64,000 nucleotides of DNA, from positions 2,456,001-2,520,000 of the forward strand of contig CP141147.1 of the NCBI GenBank assembly GCA_035235625.1, written 5' to 3'. The position numbers and the translations under genes are program-made. Positions 1-11,727 of the stretch are shown here, one piece after another. The notes under the pieces are model-generated. The model did not search any database. It was not told where the DNA came from and saw nothing but the letters and a program-made list of their open reading frames with translations. The stretch is from Saururus chinensis. Taxonomy: Eukaryota > Streptophyta > Magnoliopsida > Piperales > Saururaceae. Positions within the stretch are counted from its first letter, which is position 1. Each line of letters begins with the position of its first letter.

Positions 1-400
1 CTTGGAAGAACTTCTTGTAGAATTGCTCATTGCCTTGGGTAGCCTTCCCCTCGCTACTTTCTAATTTACACAGGTTCCCTTTTCCACTCAAACCCGTGAT
101 CATAGCCACTTCAGCCATAGTAAGGGGTAGTCTTTTACCCCTTATGTTGAAGACCTCCAGTGAGTCATCCCAACAATCACCAATGAGTATATCCAACAGC
201 GGCCTGGAGATGATGATGGGCTCGCAATCATGTACTGGGTAGAACCCAGTCTCCACCAATATGGCCTTGCATCCCGAATGTGAATCTACAAGGTCTTTTG
301 ATAGACATAGTCCAGCGGGGAAACTATTCGTTTCCAAACCCAGTCTTCTCCTGTAGATTCTCTTCTTCTTCTCTTCTGCAACCTTCACTAACTCCGCCAT
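1..400 (-). CDS. 5' part of a plant mobile domain / DUF1985-like protein gene (runs off left edge)
   Basis: The minus strand is open without a stop from an ATG at 398-400 to the window edge, giving 133 codons. The protein starts MAELVKVAEEKKKR, a charged N-terminus. Residues 45-105 contain AILVETGFYPV, then LLDILIGDCWDDSLEVFNIRG, then LPLTMAEVAMITGLSGKG. This resembles the N-terminal pattern of plant mobile domain (aminotransferase-like) or DUF1985 proteins, which have a Trp/acidic stretch, an F-x-I-x-G strand and a V-x-x-I/L-T-G-L signature. Both families are often carried by MULE-type elements. AT-rich DNA lies just upstream. The C-terminal part lies outside the window, so I cannot say whether the gene is a host gene, a transposon gene or a broken copy. 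The family call rests on pattern only; the open frame itself is clear. Confidence 0.45.
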   Translation of the reverse strand, partial: MAELVKVAEEKKKRIYRRRLGLETNSFPAGLCLSKDLVDSHSGCKAILVETGFYPVHDCEPIIISRPLLDILIGDCWDDSLEVFNIRGKRLPLTMAEVAMITGLSGKGNLCKLESSEGKATQGNEQFYKKFFQ

Positions 401-1656
401 TTGATGTAATACTCTAACTTTACGTCTAAAAAATTAAATAAATATATGTCAATCAACAATAGGTCATGACCATAATCAATAGTCGCGTCGATTCACATTA
501 TCTAACTAACTTCTATTTATACGATAAGTATATTTATCGTGTGATCAAACATACGCTACGAGGAACTCTCATACACAATATCATAATGGTTGAACATCGT
601 GTCTCCAGCGTCATATTGAACACACGATATATGACTCATCGTCTTTCTGACCCAATGATAATCTGCTTCGACTGCCTATGTCGTGTGCTCTCATACATGC
701 TAAATAAAAAATTGTGTATACAAATATCCGAAATGCCTTACCACGAAACAGCCGCTATTGTTCTCCAAGCCGGATTAACCACTCGTTCGGCCGTTACTTT
801 TCTACAAAGTTTACTCCTTTATCGGGATCACCGCAAACCCGAACCGCGCTACAAAGAAGAACTAGCTTTGGGGTGTACAGTTTCAAAACTCAACTTACGA
901 GAAAAACACGTTCCAAAACTCATTCTTCGCAAACTCGTTCCAGAACAAAAAAAATCCTAATCTTCCATGTCTGGTCAGATAGGTCGCAAAATCTTCTCCC
1001 ACGCCGCGTGAACGATGCTCAATCAGAGAACTTTCCAATCAGAACGGAGTTTTCAATTGGAAAGGCCTTTTCAATTGGAGGAATAGCCGGCGTTTGAAGT
1101 CGTATGCCAATAAATGCAACTTTGTGAGGGTTTTACACGATATAAAACCCTACCTCTAGTCAAGGGTATTTTAGTCCAAAATTTACCTTATATCGTGTTA
1201 TTCCCGTTCATATGGTATTTTTGTTTAAAATCCAAAGAATATGATATTTTTCATTCTTTGGCCAGGCAATATGGAAAAGATTCATTACATTTTAAGGTAA
1301 CCAAAAATAATCAGTGGCTTGGCTTGGAAAGAAATGCTCTGCTTTTTAATAGAAAACAGCCCCCTTCCTCTCTCTTTGAATGTATGTTTCCCAAGTATCA
1401 AGATCCCAATCTTGCTTTCATAAATCCATTCACTTCCTCCTAAAATTTGCTTAGCCTCTATTCTAAAGCCAACAAGGCCCGCAATGGCGTTGGCTTCATC
1501 TGACCGGGCCAGACCACAGCCGGCATGGTCGGCCCTGGACTGGCCAAGCCAGATGCAGCCGACCATGGTTGAAATAGAGCAGTTTGTAGGAAAGAAGTAG
1601 AAACAAAACTAAATTACATGTAAAAGATATAGCTTATACACAACCGGAATCACTTC
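401..1656. other. Intergenic, no gene recognised
   Basis: AT-rich DNA with a 164-codon open frame at 466-960 whose composition is not protein-like. Positions 1560-1650 look like a diverged copy of the 3' flank of the HAK gene (compare 3330-3430). Confidence 0.5.
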
Positions 1657-1680
1657 AAGACTCGGCACGCCCCGAGTCTT
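1657..1680. repeat. Short perfect hairpin
   Basis: Perfect 9-bp arms, AAGACTCGG and CCGAGTCTT, separated by the 6-base loop CACGCC. No T-run terminator or RNA gene context is visible. Confidence 0.6.
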
Positions 1681-2132
1681 TTAAATCAGCTCACTTTTGG
1701 GTCTTTCATGGATGTCAAGAGTCTGAAACTCTTCAACATTATTATAGTATGAAGGAATGACATGCAAACGATATATCCCCTTGCAGGAGATCGTCCAAGA
1801 TGGAGCATGAACTCGTCCATGGTATCTTCATTATCATAAGAAGCTTCTCTCAACGAGTTTTACCAGTTGAAATTAAAGAATGCTTGGATGATCGGCCATC
1901 GGCTGCTTTTGGCTTCTATATTGGTGGAGATCGTTTTTAATCACAAATATCCTATGACTGTCAATTAAGCAAATGCAAGAGAAGTGGGAACTGAAGAAGG
2001 GTCAAGGAAGAATCACAGAAGAAAGCTGATTTCTATGGCAATTCAAGCTTGTATCCACAAGCATCGGAACAGAGAGGTAGAGAAGCAGGAATATGTAGCT
2101 TCGGGATCCGAATTCATCAAACAGAGGTCACC

Positions 2133-2291
2133 GGCTGTTTCGATGTTGAATTTTTATAAATTTTGTCTTAATTTCAGAATTATCTGTATCAAGTTTGTGT
2201 GTAAAAGGTGGGCTGTTTGGATGTTAAACTTTTATAAATTTTGTCTTAATTTTGGTCCAAATTTTCTAAATTAAGTTTGTGTGTAAAAAGT
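2133..2291. repeat. Imperfect tandem duplication, about 2 x 79 bp
   Basis: Unit 1 (2133-2210) and unit 2 (2211-2291) both begin GGCTGTTT and run through a shared TTTTATAAATTTTGTCTTAATTT segment (read in two parts) to AAGTTTGTGTGTAAAA. They differ by several substitutions and about 3 bp. Confidence 0.75.
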
Positions 2292-3465
2292 GGGCTAATT
2301 AAAAATTATGCATAATAGTTGATTCTAAGTTATTTTAAGCCAGAATGACCTGAATTGCTGAATAATTTCGGCTCTCAACCTTGGTTTCAAAATTATATAT
2401 TTTATTATTTTTGAGCAATTATTTCTTATATTGATTTGAGCATTGAAAAGTGTGTCGTATAAGTGGCATTTATTTTAAAATTTTAAAATTACATACGTTT
2501 GTAAAATCTTATTTGATAGTGCTCAAATTTAAAAACACAATAGTACTAAGAACGTGCATATTTAAGTTCCGAAGAGAGTTATATTAATTTAAAATTTTAA
2601 AAATAGATTTAACGCAACATCCAAATTTATTTAAAAATTTTCTTTACTAAACATAAGTCTGACTCGATGGTAAATTATTAAATAATTCTACTTCTATTTC
2701 TATACCGTTTCTAAAAAAATTAATACACAAACAGCCTCCATGTTTTTAATCAAAATGAATTCAATTCGCTTATACATTGAGGCTTCTCCCTATTTATTCT
2801 GACCGTTAACATACATAACGACCTGATTTAAGAGGAAAAGATCATTTTACCCTCACATTTGGGGGACGCCCAGAATTAAAAACCGGGGTCTGACGAAATG
2901 CGTCAACCAGCTGTGCAGTCAAAACCCTGTTTTTAGGCTGCATCATTTTAATATGCAAAGGCAAAGATGGTCGTCCCCACTCTCTTTCTTACCAATTCCA
3001 CCAGATAGATAGCTGGTGAAGCAATGTCATCTCCATCGCCTTGATCAATCACTATTAAAGGTAAACGTTTCTAAACTCATGGCAACAGTCTCAATGCAGT
3101 CATACAATACTCCATACGCTAAAAGCTTCCACTCTGCACTTCTCATTCCGGGCAGTGAAACTATTGGGTTAATTCAAATAGTAAGATCAGTTCCAAATCA
3201 TTATTCTCAAAATTTCTGGTGCAGCTATGTAGAGTAGTATATCATAGAACGATGAGAAACAATTGTGCTTCGTTTTTCTACCGTTGTAAAAGAAAGTACT
3301 TTAAGCTGCTTCTCAAATGAACAAATAGACTACTTTGCAGGAATGAAGTAGTAGTAACAAAACTGAACTAAAAACTAAATTGCATGTACTAAATATAGCA
3401 ATCCATTACTTATAATTCCTCCGGTTAATCCATTCTAGACATCATAAATTCCTAATGGCGGTGCT
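2292..3465. other. Intergenic downstream of the potassium transporter
   Basis: AT-rich DNA without a convincing coding region. The part nearest 3465 is the 3' flank of the HAK gene on the minus strand and probably contains its 3' UTR. Confidence 0.5.
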
Positions 3466-6400
3466 CTATATCTCATAGAGCATCCCAACCTGCAGAAACT
3501 GGCCTGGAGGAACCTTCAGCGACGACAAAGTCGATTTGCAGTTGTTCTTGAGGAACGAATAGAGGTAATTGATGACAAATCTAGATAACCACCCGCTGCT
3601 CTCTTTGGCCTTGATGATGGTTCTCCCCATCACAAACACCACACCACCTGTTTCCATTGCAGAGTCAATCTCATAGGGTGCACCTTCCACGGCGTCCGCC
3701 GCAACCTCCTTCAGCCTCTGCACCACCTCCTCTACATAGTCACGGCCCTCCATGCTGGGCACATCCTTGTACCCATACTGCACTAGCAATCGGTACACTC
3801 CCGGGGGACCCATCTGTGCCACCACAAATCTCTCCTCCGGCAGCACTGACTTAATCGGGAGCGTCCTCACTGTGACGACGACCAACACTTGCCGGAGTGA
3901 GCCGGCGTGCTGCACGTAGTGCCTGATGATGGGTGGAATGCCCTTCACAAGGTCAGTGCAGAAGAAGCAGATCCCAGGCACCCTAGGAATGTTATAGCTG
4001 TTGCTAGGAGAGACAAGCTTTTTGAGGTCATCCAGGCTCATCTGCTTCTCGATTTCGTACTCGTTCTTCTTCTTCCTCCCATAAGTCCATGACAGAGTTA
4101 TGATAAGAAACAGACAAGAAATGGCCAATGGGACCCACCCCCCTTGTGGCACCTTGTTCAGCAGGGAGGTCATGTAGCCCACCTCAATAGTCAAGAACAC
4201 AGCCAGGAAGAGGATGATCAGTAAGATATGTGTCTCCCAAATAACAAGCATTACCACTGTCATTAGACATGTGGTGATGAGCATCACCCAGATGACTGCA
4301 ACTCCATAAGCATTACCAATCTGTGCACCACCTTGGAAGCCCACCACTATGAGGATGCAGATCACCATGAGGACGTAGTTCACTTGGGGGGAGTAGACCT
4401 GACCCTCGTAATTGTCTGAGGTGTGGATCATTGTCACCCGTGGGAAGCAGCCAAGGGCCATGGACTGCTTGATGATGGAGAAGCTTGCAGAGATGAGGCA
4501 CTGGCTCCCCACCACTGCGGCCAGGGTGGCGATGATGAACACGGGCCAAAACACAGGGGAAGGCACCGAGCTGTAAAAGGCTGTGCTCATTTGGTCAGGG
4601 TGTTTGATCAAATAAGCTGCTTCTCCAGAGTAGGTGAGGACCAATGCTGGGTACACCAAGCATGTGAAGGCAATCTGCAACAAGAATTTAGTTCAAACAC
4701 TTAATGACCATAAAGGCAACATTAGATAACAAAAAAAGGGGTCCTCATCATGCATTATGGACTAGGAATGACTGCATTAATCAACAACATATAAACAACT
4801 TTTGATCCAAATGTTAGATACGATGTTGCATAATGAATGGGAATTTTTATATCCCAATGGATAATAAGATACATAAACTAAGATAAAAAAAACCAAAATA
4901 TAGTCAGTTCAAATGCATTTTCCAAAGAGCACTAGAATTGATGTCACCTGATCGTTATGTGAAAAAAAAAAACGGTAACTATGACAGGATTATCATCACC
5001 ATGTAGAACATTAAATTTGCACACTAATATGGACGAAATGATGTACTTCATAATTATGTGATGTTGATAAACATGTGAAACATTCTCCAACCTCAAAAGG
5101 TTCCATTATAGTGGCAAGACTTTCTGTAAGCATCAATAATATTAAAGGGCTTACCGCATACTATGCTCACTGCAGTGGAGGACTATGGCCATCAAACCAA
5201 TGAGCACGTCACTAACTATCTTATTAACATAGCATCTACTATTACATTATTAAGTAATGTACATATTGTCATAGAGACTTTGCACCGAGGTACACTACGG
5301 AATACGTAATTTCATATAATTCTACATATACGTTAAGCATTGGTCTGAAAAAGAAAAGGCAAAGATAAGGAAACATCACCTGAATTGAACGTTTGTTGAA
5401 GTGCCCCAAATCAGCAAACATGGCTTCAGCACCTAATGGTCATTCATGATGAAATCTTTAGACCAGAAATACCAAATATCTTATAACACAATCTCTACGT
5501 GATGTATGCTAAAAAAAGAAATCAAAAGTATGTACCAACCAGTTATGCACATTGCAACTGCCCCTAGGAGTTTCCATCCAGTTTCACGATTTCTAACGAA
5601 GAAAATGTAGATGTAATGCGGAGATAGGGCTTTGAAGACTGCAGGGTAGTAGGTGATGATGTTGTATAATCCAATTGCGGCAGTACTTAAGAGCCACATG
5701 AACATGATGGGCGAGTAGGTGAAGCCAATTTTGCTTGTACCAGCTCTTTGGAAGAGGAATATGAACAACAGAATAATGACAGTAAGGATGATAACGTGCT
5801 CTGTTCAATCAAAAGACGAAGAACATTATATCCTATTTTAATGTACGTAAATGAAAAGTTACTAGCAGTTGTTTGAAAGAAAAAACTTACCTGTTGTAAT
5901 TCTTGTGGAGCGCGATTGTATTCCTTGAGCAGCAGAAAGAACTGTGCAATGGGGGGAACTTAAGTACAAGAAGGATCATGAAAATAAAAGATTCTTAAAT
6001 TTGAACTACAAAACAAATAACATAAAAAAATATTTGTCTAAACTCTATCAGGCATAGCTCCAAAATAGAGAGGAATAAAATTTGTTGCATATAACAACAT
6101 GAAACTTTACTTGTTTCATCTGTTTCATGAAGTTAACCTCGAGGACTACGTACGATGAAAGGGCTAATAATGGGTATATAGCTACACGAGTCACAAACAT
6201 TAATCCGTATATTTTTTCACATTTATTCCTTTAAGGATTAAAGATAATAAGAATCTGAATGCTCTTATCATTAGAAGAAGCATACAAATCTATGAGAAGT
6301 TTATCAAGTTCGGTAGGATTGGATCAAAGAAACAAAAATATATTGAGGAATAAAGAAGAAAGAAATCCTACTTAATTAGGACAAAAAAAAACCCTTAAAA

Positions 6401-7667
6401 GCATATTTAGAGAACAAAGTCTATACTATTACGAAAGTGAGGAAAATATTAATTAATTTAGAATTTAAGATACCTAAAATATTACAATAATTTCTCTAAT
6501 AAGTATAACCTTATAGTTACATATAGATTTCATAGTTCTAATTAGTTTAGAACTTATTAAAGTGAAAAGAGAAGTATAAATTTTTGTCATAGAAATCTTG
6601 AAGTACCTCTTAATCTACATTATTATTAAAGTGAAAAGGGGGTGAGATTTTTATCATAAAAATCCTAAATTACCCTCAATACACTAAAAATATTATTTTA
6701 GAACTCTTATTTTTGGATCAGGTAAGATAATTAAACTTGAAGCTTAATTTACATATGGTAATATAAGACTAAATCTATGAAGTGTAACATTTATGAATGT
6801 ACACTTGTACTAGCATTAAACAATTGAAGAAGCCATATGAGCATGTGAAAAACTAAATAAATGATCAAACCTGATATTGCCGGCGTTAAAGCACCATCAC
6901 CAATGACCATGCAAGTACCAAGCAAGACGACGAAGGTAAGGATGGTTTGAGCTTTTGGACTCTCCTCAAAGAACGTTTTCGTCTTCGTCTTCAAGCCACT
7001 CCTTTTGCTGTAATACTTTAGATTTAAATCTGAGCCAAGCCTTGTGTTGTGGATTGTCATGCTATTTTTAAACTTTATGTGCCTGCACAAGAAGGAATAG
7101 AGAGCAAAGGTGCCCCCTGAAAAGCAATTTATTTGACAGAAATGCTAGTTAGTTTCTTATAACGAAAATACCTATTTATTGTAAAGAAGACTACCAAAGC
7201 ATTGATGTTATTACCTTCACCATGATCATCAGCACGTAAAACAATGAACGCATACTTGACCACTCCAATCAATGTCAAGGTCCAAAAAATAAGACTGAGT
7301 ATGCCAAGTATATCATTCTCTCCAGCATTGGAGAGGGTGATGGAGGAGAATGTATAGAGAGGAGAGGTTCCAATGTCACCATATACGATTCCAAGAGTTT
7401 GGAATGCCAACATTAATGTCTCCTTGATGGGATAATCCTGCAAAATTATATATACAAGCATTTAAAAAAAAGGTCCACACAAAGAAATTTTAACAAATAC
7501 TATGCTGCTTACAATACCTTTTTGGCCCGATTAGGCTTGATTTTATAGAGATCCAAAAAGCTTAATTTTTTACCAGCACTCTCTGTAGCAACAGAATCTC
7601 TATGACCATCTCCTCCTTCTAAATCAGTGCTGCTATCTTCTTCATGTACATTGTCATTTGCCTCCAT
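3466..7667 (-). CDS. HAK: HAK/KUP/KT-family potassium transporter, seven exons
   Basis: High-affinity K+ uptake (HAK/KUP/KT) transporter, a multi-pass membrane protein moving K+ with H+. I rebuilt seven minus-strand exons with GT-AG introns and consistent phase: 7518-7667, 7215-7437, 6871-7116, 5891-5941, 5540-5800, 5380-5432, 3466-4674. They sum to 2193 bp, or 730 residues, normal for the family. Exon 1 encodes a 50-residue cytosolic N-terminus. Family motifs follow: [13 protein letters not shown] (66-78), [16 protein letters not shown] (117-132), [14 protein letters not shown] (197-210), then AMFADLGHF and the GNAYGVAVI helix. The last exon carries the final membrane segments and a long cytosolic C-terminus from about residue 550. 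No stop or frameshift was found. The first ATG gives a complete N-terminus just before the conserved core. Which HAK cluster it belongs to cannot be decided from sequence alone, so no number is given. Confidence 0.93.
5942..6870 (-). other. HAK intron 3 with a possible Helitron fragment
   Basis: The longest intron (929 bp). On the + strand, 6421-6445 reads TCTATACTATTACGAAAGTG, similar to 5' ends of many plant Helitrons. Two related segments follow, each with TTATTAAAGTGAAAAG (about 6547 and 6624). No CTRR 3' end with hairpin was identified, so the assignment is weak. Confidence 0.3.
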
Positions 7668-8560
7668 TCCTATCACAACCAGATCAATAAAAATTGTTAT
7701 AGCTGTTAACAGCTAGCTTGAAGAATCAAGATAAAATATCAAAAGGAGACCACAAAGAATCCAATAACAAAAAAGAGCATGCAGTGGACAATGTAAGTTC
7801 AATAAGAATATGCAATAATTTTGCAGAATAAAGAATTTGACAAAATAGAATCTACCTCGTAATTCATGATATGCATCATGCATATATGGCCGGTCAAAAT
7901 CAGGGATGGGGACTCAGCATGCATGCACAGAATCCACACCAAAGTTTCACGCATGCGAAATACAGAAAATTCATGGACGTAATTAAAGGTAAGAATAACT
8001 GGGTCCAATTCATGCATCGAAAACAACTATTTCTTTCGGAAGAAAAAAAACAGCGTCACACATAATTGACCAAACGCTTCTCAAACCTGTTCGGTGTTCT
8101 TATTGTTGTACTATTGCTCATATAAGAATAAACGTTGAAACAATAAAAAGAAAAAACCAAAACCGATGAACAATTTTAGAAGAACTTGTCAAGTGATGAT
8201 AGAATAACATATTTTCGACTGGAATTCTATCTAGTTTAGATCAATGCAAACAGAGCCATAGGGACGATATTCAAATTTCATGCATGCAAAGGACGTACAT
8301 GAAAACTACTCAATGTAACTAAACCTAAGAAAGAATCTCTTCGAAATCACCAAAAATTTACAGGCAGAGAGAGAGAGAGAGAGAGAACCGTTTGGAGCCG
8401 CGGGCGACGGTGGCGCAAGAGTTGACGATATGAGTAGCGCGGAGCAGGTCCCGGCGGTCGCCGGCAGCCTCGTAGAATCTGCGGTGCCAAGCAGACAGGG
8501 ATTCGCGGTGGAATCGACGCCTTGTCCCACTTAACTAGCCTTCCTCGTCGCCTCCACCAC
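7668..8560 (-). promoter_or_regulatory. HAK upstream region, possible 5' UTR exon
   Basis: Upstream of the HAK start codon. A GC-rich stretch at 8388-8540 in otherwise AT-rich DNA, with a CT-rich run downstream on the minus strand, resembles a non-coding first exon (5' UTR), a structure common in this family. Its splice sites are not certain. Confidence 0.3.
8366..8386. repeat. (AG)n microsatellite
   Basis: About ten uninterrupted AG units on the + strand (CT on the minus strand), lying upstream of the HAK gene where CT-rich leaders are common. Confidence 0.9.
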
Positions 8561-9180
8561 TTACTTCACACAAACATATTGAAGCCAATTTCCCTCCTGC
8601 TGTTAATAAGAAAACTCCAACTCTTCAAAAGTGACCAAAAGTGGAGCACTCCTTGAGGCAGACGAACGCTCTGCTCCTTTCGTGACCCTCTAAAATTCCG
8701 TTGGCTCTTACGGGGGCCAACTCTATTTCCGCTTTGTTTGGGATTCGTTTCGCTAACCTCATTTCTGCGTACGCGTATTACAAGTTTTGTCCATCTTACA
8801 ACATTAAACACCGTATTAACTATGTTTTTAATGTTTGATAGGTGTATGACGCGTTTAAAACGCGTTGTACGCTTTGTGTTTTGACCGCGGTGAACGAAGA
8901 TGCATTTCTGTATTTGAACTTTGAGTTGACGTCGTGTGGCTTTGAGTTGCTTTGGGTTAAGAGCTTTAGGAACTGTCCGCTTTTATAGCGACCTTGCTTT
9001 CCCACGCGGCCTTTGGAGATTCGATAGAAAATATTTTAAAAATAGACTTAGCAAATGTCGGAAATATAAAAATAGGCAAAAAATTTTAGTTTTGTAAAAT
9101 TAAACTTAAAGCATATACCAAACCTCCACATGTATGGTACGAAATAACATATATGGCCTTTTTCTTAATAAACTCCCCTC
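8561..9180. other. Intergenic, no gene recognised
   Basis: No supported gene. A small inverted repeat around 8850 (ACGCGTTT / AAAACGCGT) is present. Open frames here are short and not protein-like. Confidence 0.4.
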
Positions 9181-9505
9181 CTCTCGATGCAATCAAGAGT
9201 CCCCTCTCACCGGATATCACCACCAAGTTGCATCGCCAACCACATCTACCTCTCCTCGGCCCCATTTCTCCTTTTACACTTTCCTCCTCTAACTCTCCTC
9301 TCCCGACCTACTGATAAAAGAATGCGCACCTCCTCAATCCTCCTCTCTCATGCCCCCTCTCTCCCATTCCCCTATCCTACTTCTACCCATGCTCATGGTC
9401 CTATTCTCGGGCGGATTTTCATTGCCTTTACACCCTTGGTGCAACTTTCATCCATTGACCCTCCAAAGCCTAGGCTTCATAATCGATTAGCTAGAATTGG
9501 CTAGG
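9181..9505 (+). other. Pyrimidine-rich candidate leader exon
   Basis: A C/T-rich segment ending at a good donor-like site, CTAG|GTAAGA at 9504/9505. It may be the non-coding first exon of the unknown gene suggested by the exon-like pieces at 10347-10520 and 11152-11461. The open frame here is low-complexity and I do not call it coding. Confidence 0.25.
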
Positions 9506-10346
9506 TAAGATCCCTGGTCCCTTATTATTTGCATAACCAAATAAATATTAAATTAGTTTCAATGATTTTTAGCTTAGAATGCATGCTATAATTTGCTTTG
9601 CTTGTTAAGTTCACTCTTTTAGATGTCTGATTGCTTCCACTCAAGAGTCTATCCATGAAGTTGCTTCCACTCAAGAGTATGTCCATGAAATATTTATGAT
9701 ATTGTTTGAATGTTTGTACTAGCTGCAATTTCACAGCAAATATTTGCATGTCTAAACTGAAAATTGTAAGTTGCTCACTATAAGGGTGAAAGTGTGAACT
9801 ATAAGTTGAGATTAATTGACATGCTCCAATTTTTGTATTAATTGTTCAATTTGCCTTAATGTATGTCCAAACTATTCATTTTTTTATCGAAAGAAAATTT
9901 ATTGTCTCTGTTAGTTGCAATTACGAATAGGAAAAACTATATTGCAAGGATGTTAATTATGGTGTACAATTTAGTTTACATAGAAAACACTCTTGAACCA
10001 TTAAATAAATTTTTTCATCCGTAGGTGGGGTTGTCAATCTGGTAGTTCAGTCATAATTGGTTTTGACTTGAATTTGCTTACAAATAAGACATTGTGTGGT
10101 AGAACAGAAAGTTTCGTTTTGAGATTGAAGATTCTGGGATTGTGATTTACCTGTGAATAAAATATTAAGCATTCATGGGTATATGAATTATATATTAGCT
10201 TATTAAGTGGTTTGTATTAGAACATATTGTTGTGGTAGAGCCATTTGTTTGATTTATCTTTCTGCCATATGGAGTATGTTGTTCAGCTATACAAATCAAT
10301 GGTTGCTTCCCACAAATTTTAAATTCATCACAGAGCGTTATGGTAG

Positions 10347-10520
10347 TTTAAAATTTATGTTGTTGATTCCACCAAGCTCTTCAATGAAGCTGATGCATTA
10401 TGGTATAGGTGTTACTGTGACATGGCACCAGACGGATTCAGGTTCTCCACCTATGGTCTCAATTTCAAGAGAAGAAGAGTATTTGAATTATCTATGTGGT
10501 CCAATGGCAATTTGATGTAA
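10347..10520 (+). other. Exon-like open segment of unknown protein
   Basis: Follows an acceptor-like TATGGTAG and stays open to a TAA at 10518-10520. The peptide contains KIYVVDSTKLFNEADALWY, then CYCDMAPDGFRFSTYGLNF, then KRRRVFELSMWSNGNLM, with a balanced, protein-like composition. I do not recognise the family. It may be an exon of a degraded gene with the segment at 11152-11461, or a chance open frame. Confidence 0.3.
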
Positions 10521-11151
10521 TACAGAAACACAGGAAATCTATAGTTGATTATAAAAATTGAAAGTGTATGTCATGCCAACCAGTGGCAAACAGTACTGTG
10601 CTTCACCCTGTGTGTAAAGCAGATTGTTGACCGGTTTCCATGTTGCAATCAAATCGTGATCAACAAACATAACTTTTCATAAAGCCTGACATCTAGTACA
10701 GTTTCAGGGGAAAAATCAAGAAGCAGAGATACAAATCAAACAAATAAATTAGAATTGTGTTCACAATTCTAAGCAAGTGAATGCACCTTAGAATTTTGTT
10801 ATTAGCAGCATATTACTATTGGGTGCCAAGAATTCAAGCAAGCGAACAACTTGCTTGAGTTCTACACTATTATGAAGTGAGTGCTCTCTTCTCTACATGT
10901 TAACACTACTTACTGATCACAAGTTATATATTGTGATAGTTAGCTATAGGAGAGCTCATGGAGAAAGTAGAATAGTTTTTTTTATCTGCTTGATTCTTTT
11001 AGGATTGTATTAGTCAAAATTCAACAAGTTTTTTATAGTTTGCATAATAATGTTTTCATCTGTTCAAAACTTCCTTGACGTAAGTACGTAATTGAAAGGT
11101 GCTAGTTTAAGATTCTTGTAAATAATATACCTATCATATTCTTGTGAATAG

Positions 11152-11461
11152 GACTGTTGATAAAAAGGAAGCCTCTGAATCTAGTCCCAACCATGCTTTG
11201 CCTTCGTCCATAACCTCACAAGATGTCGTTGTAGGCATTCTTGTACATATGCTAAGGACAGCTCCCCCTCTTCACCAGGACCAAAGCTGCATGTCTCAGT
11301 CTTCCAAATCTGATGGACAAGTTGGTTCTTTGGGATTCTTCGTGCATCGAAAGACGTCAGATGCATTGGAGGAACTTAGAAGTTACAAGGAAATGAAAGA
11401 TCTGCTTTTTTCCCAAAGTGTTGCACATTCACTGGGATCATTTAAACAAAGAACTAAATAA
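11152..11461 (+). other. Candidate terminal exon of unknown protein
   Basis: Starts after an acceptor-like TTGTGAATAG and runs open to a TAA at 11459-11461. The peptide is hydrophilic and Ser/Glu/Lys-rich (TVDKKEASESSPNHALPSS near the start; SDALEELRSYKEMKDLLF near residue 75). Composition and codon use look more like a real last exon than the surrounding DNA. No family is recognised and no confident upstream exon chain was found, so it may be a gene relic. Confidence 0.35.
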
Positions 11462-11727
11462 TTTATCCGGATAACCATTTCCTTCTGTAGACTCCTGACT
11501 TTGTGGATATGTAACTAAAATAAGGAATGCAACTTGGGGCTATATGGTACGAGATAGCTTGTAACAATATGTACATATGATAAATTGACTGTCATTTACT
11601 AGATTTGCTTGCCGAATAGAATATTCTTGTTCTCAAGAAGTGTGCAACAAAAGAGCTTGGCTCACAAGATATGCCAAACTAATGGTTGTTGATTATATTT
11701 GGACTTGTTGTATGGGCAGGGAATAGG

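Noticed and set aside
466..960. 164-codon plus-strand open frame
   Set aside because: Composition is not protein-like, it overlaps another frame, and no motif is present.
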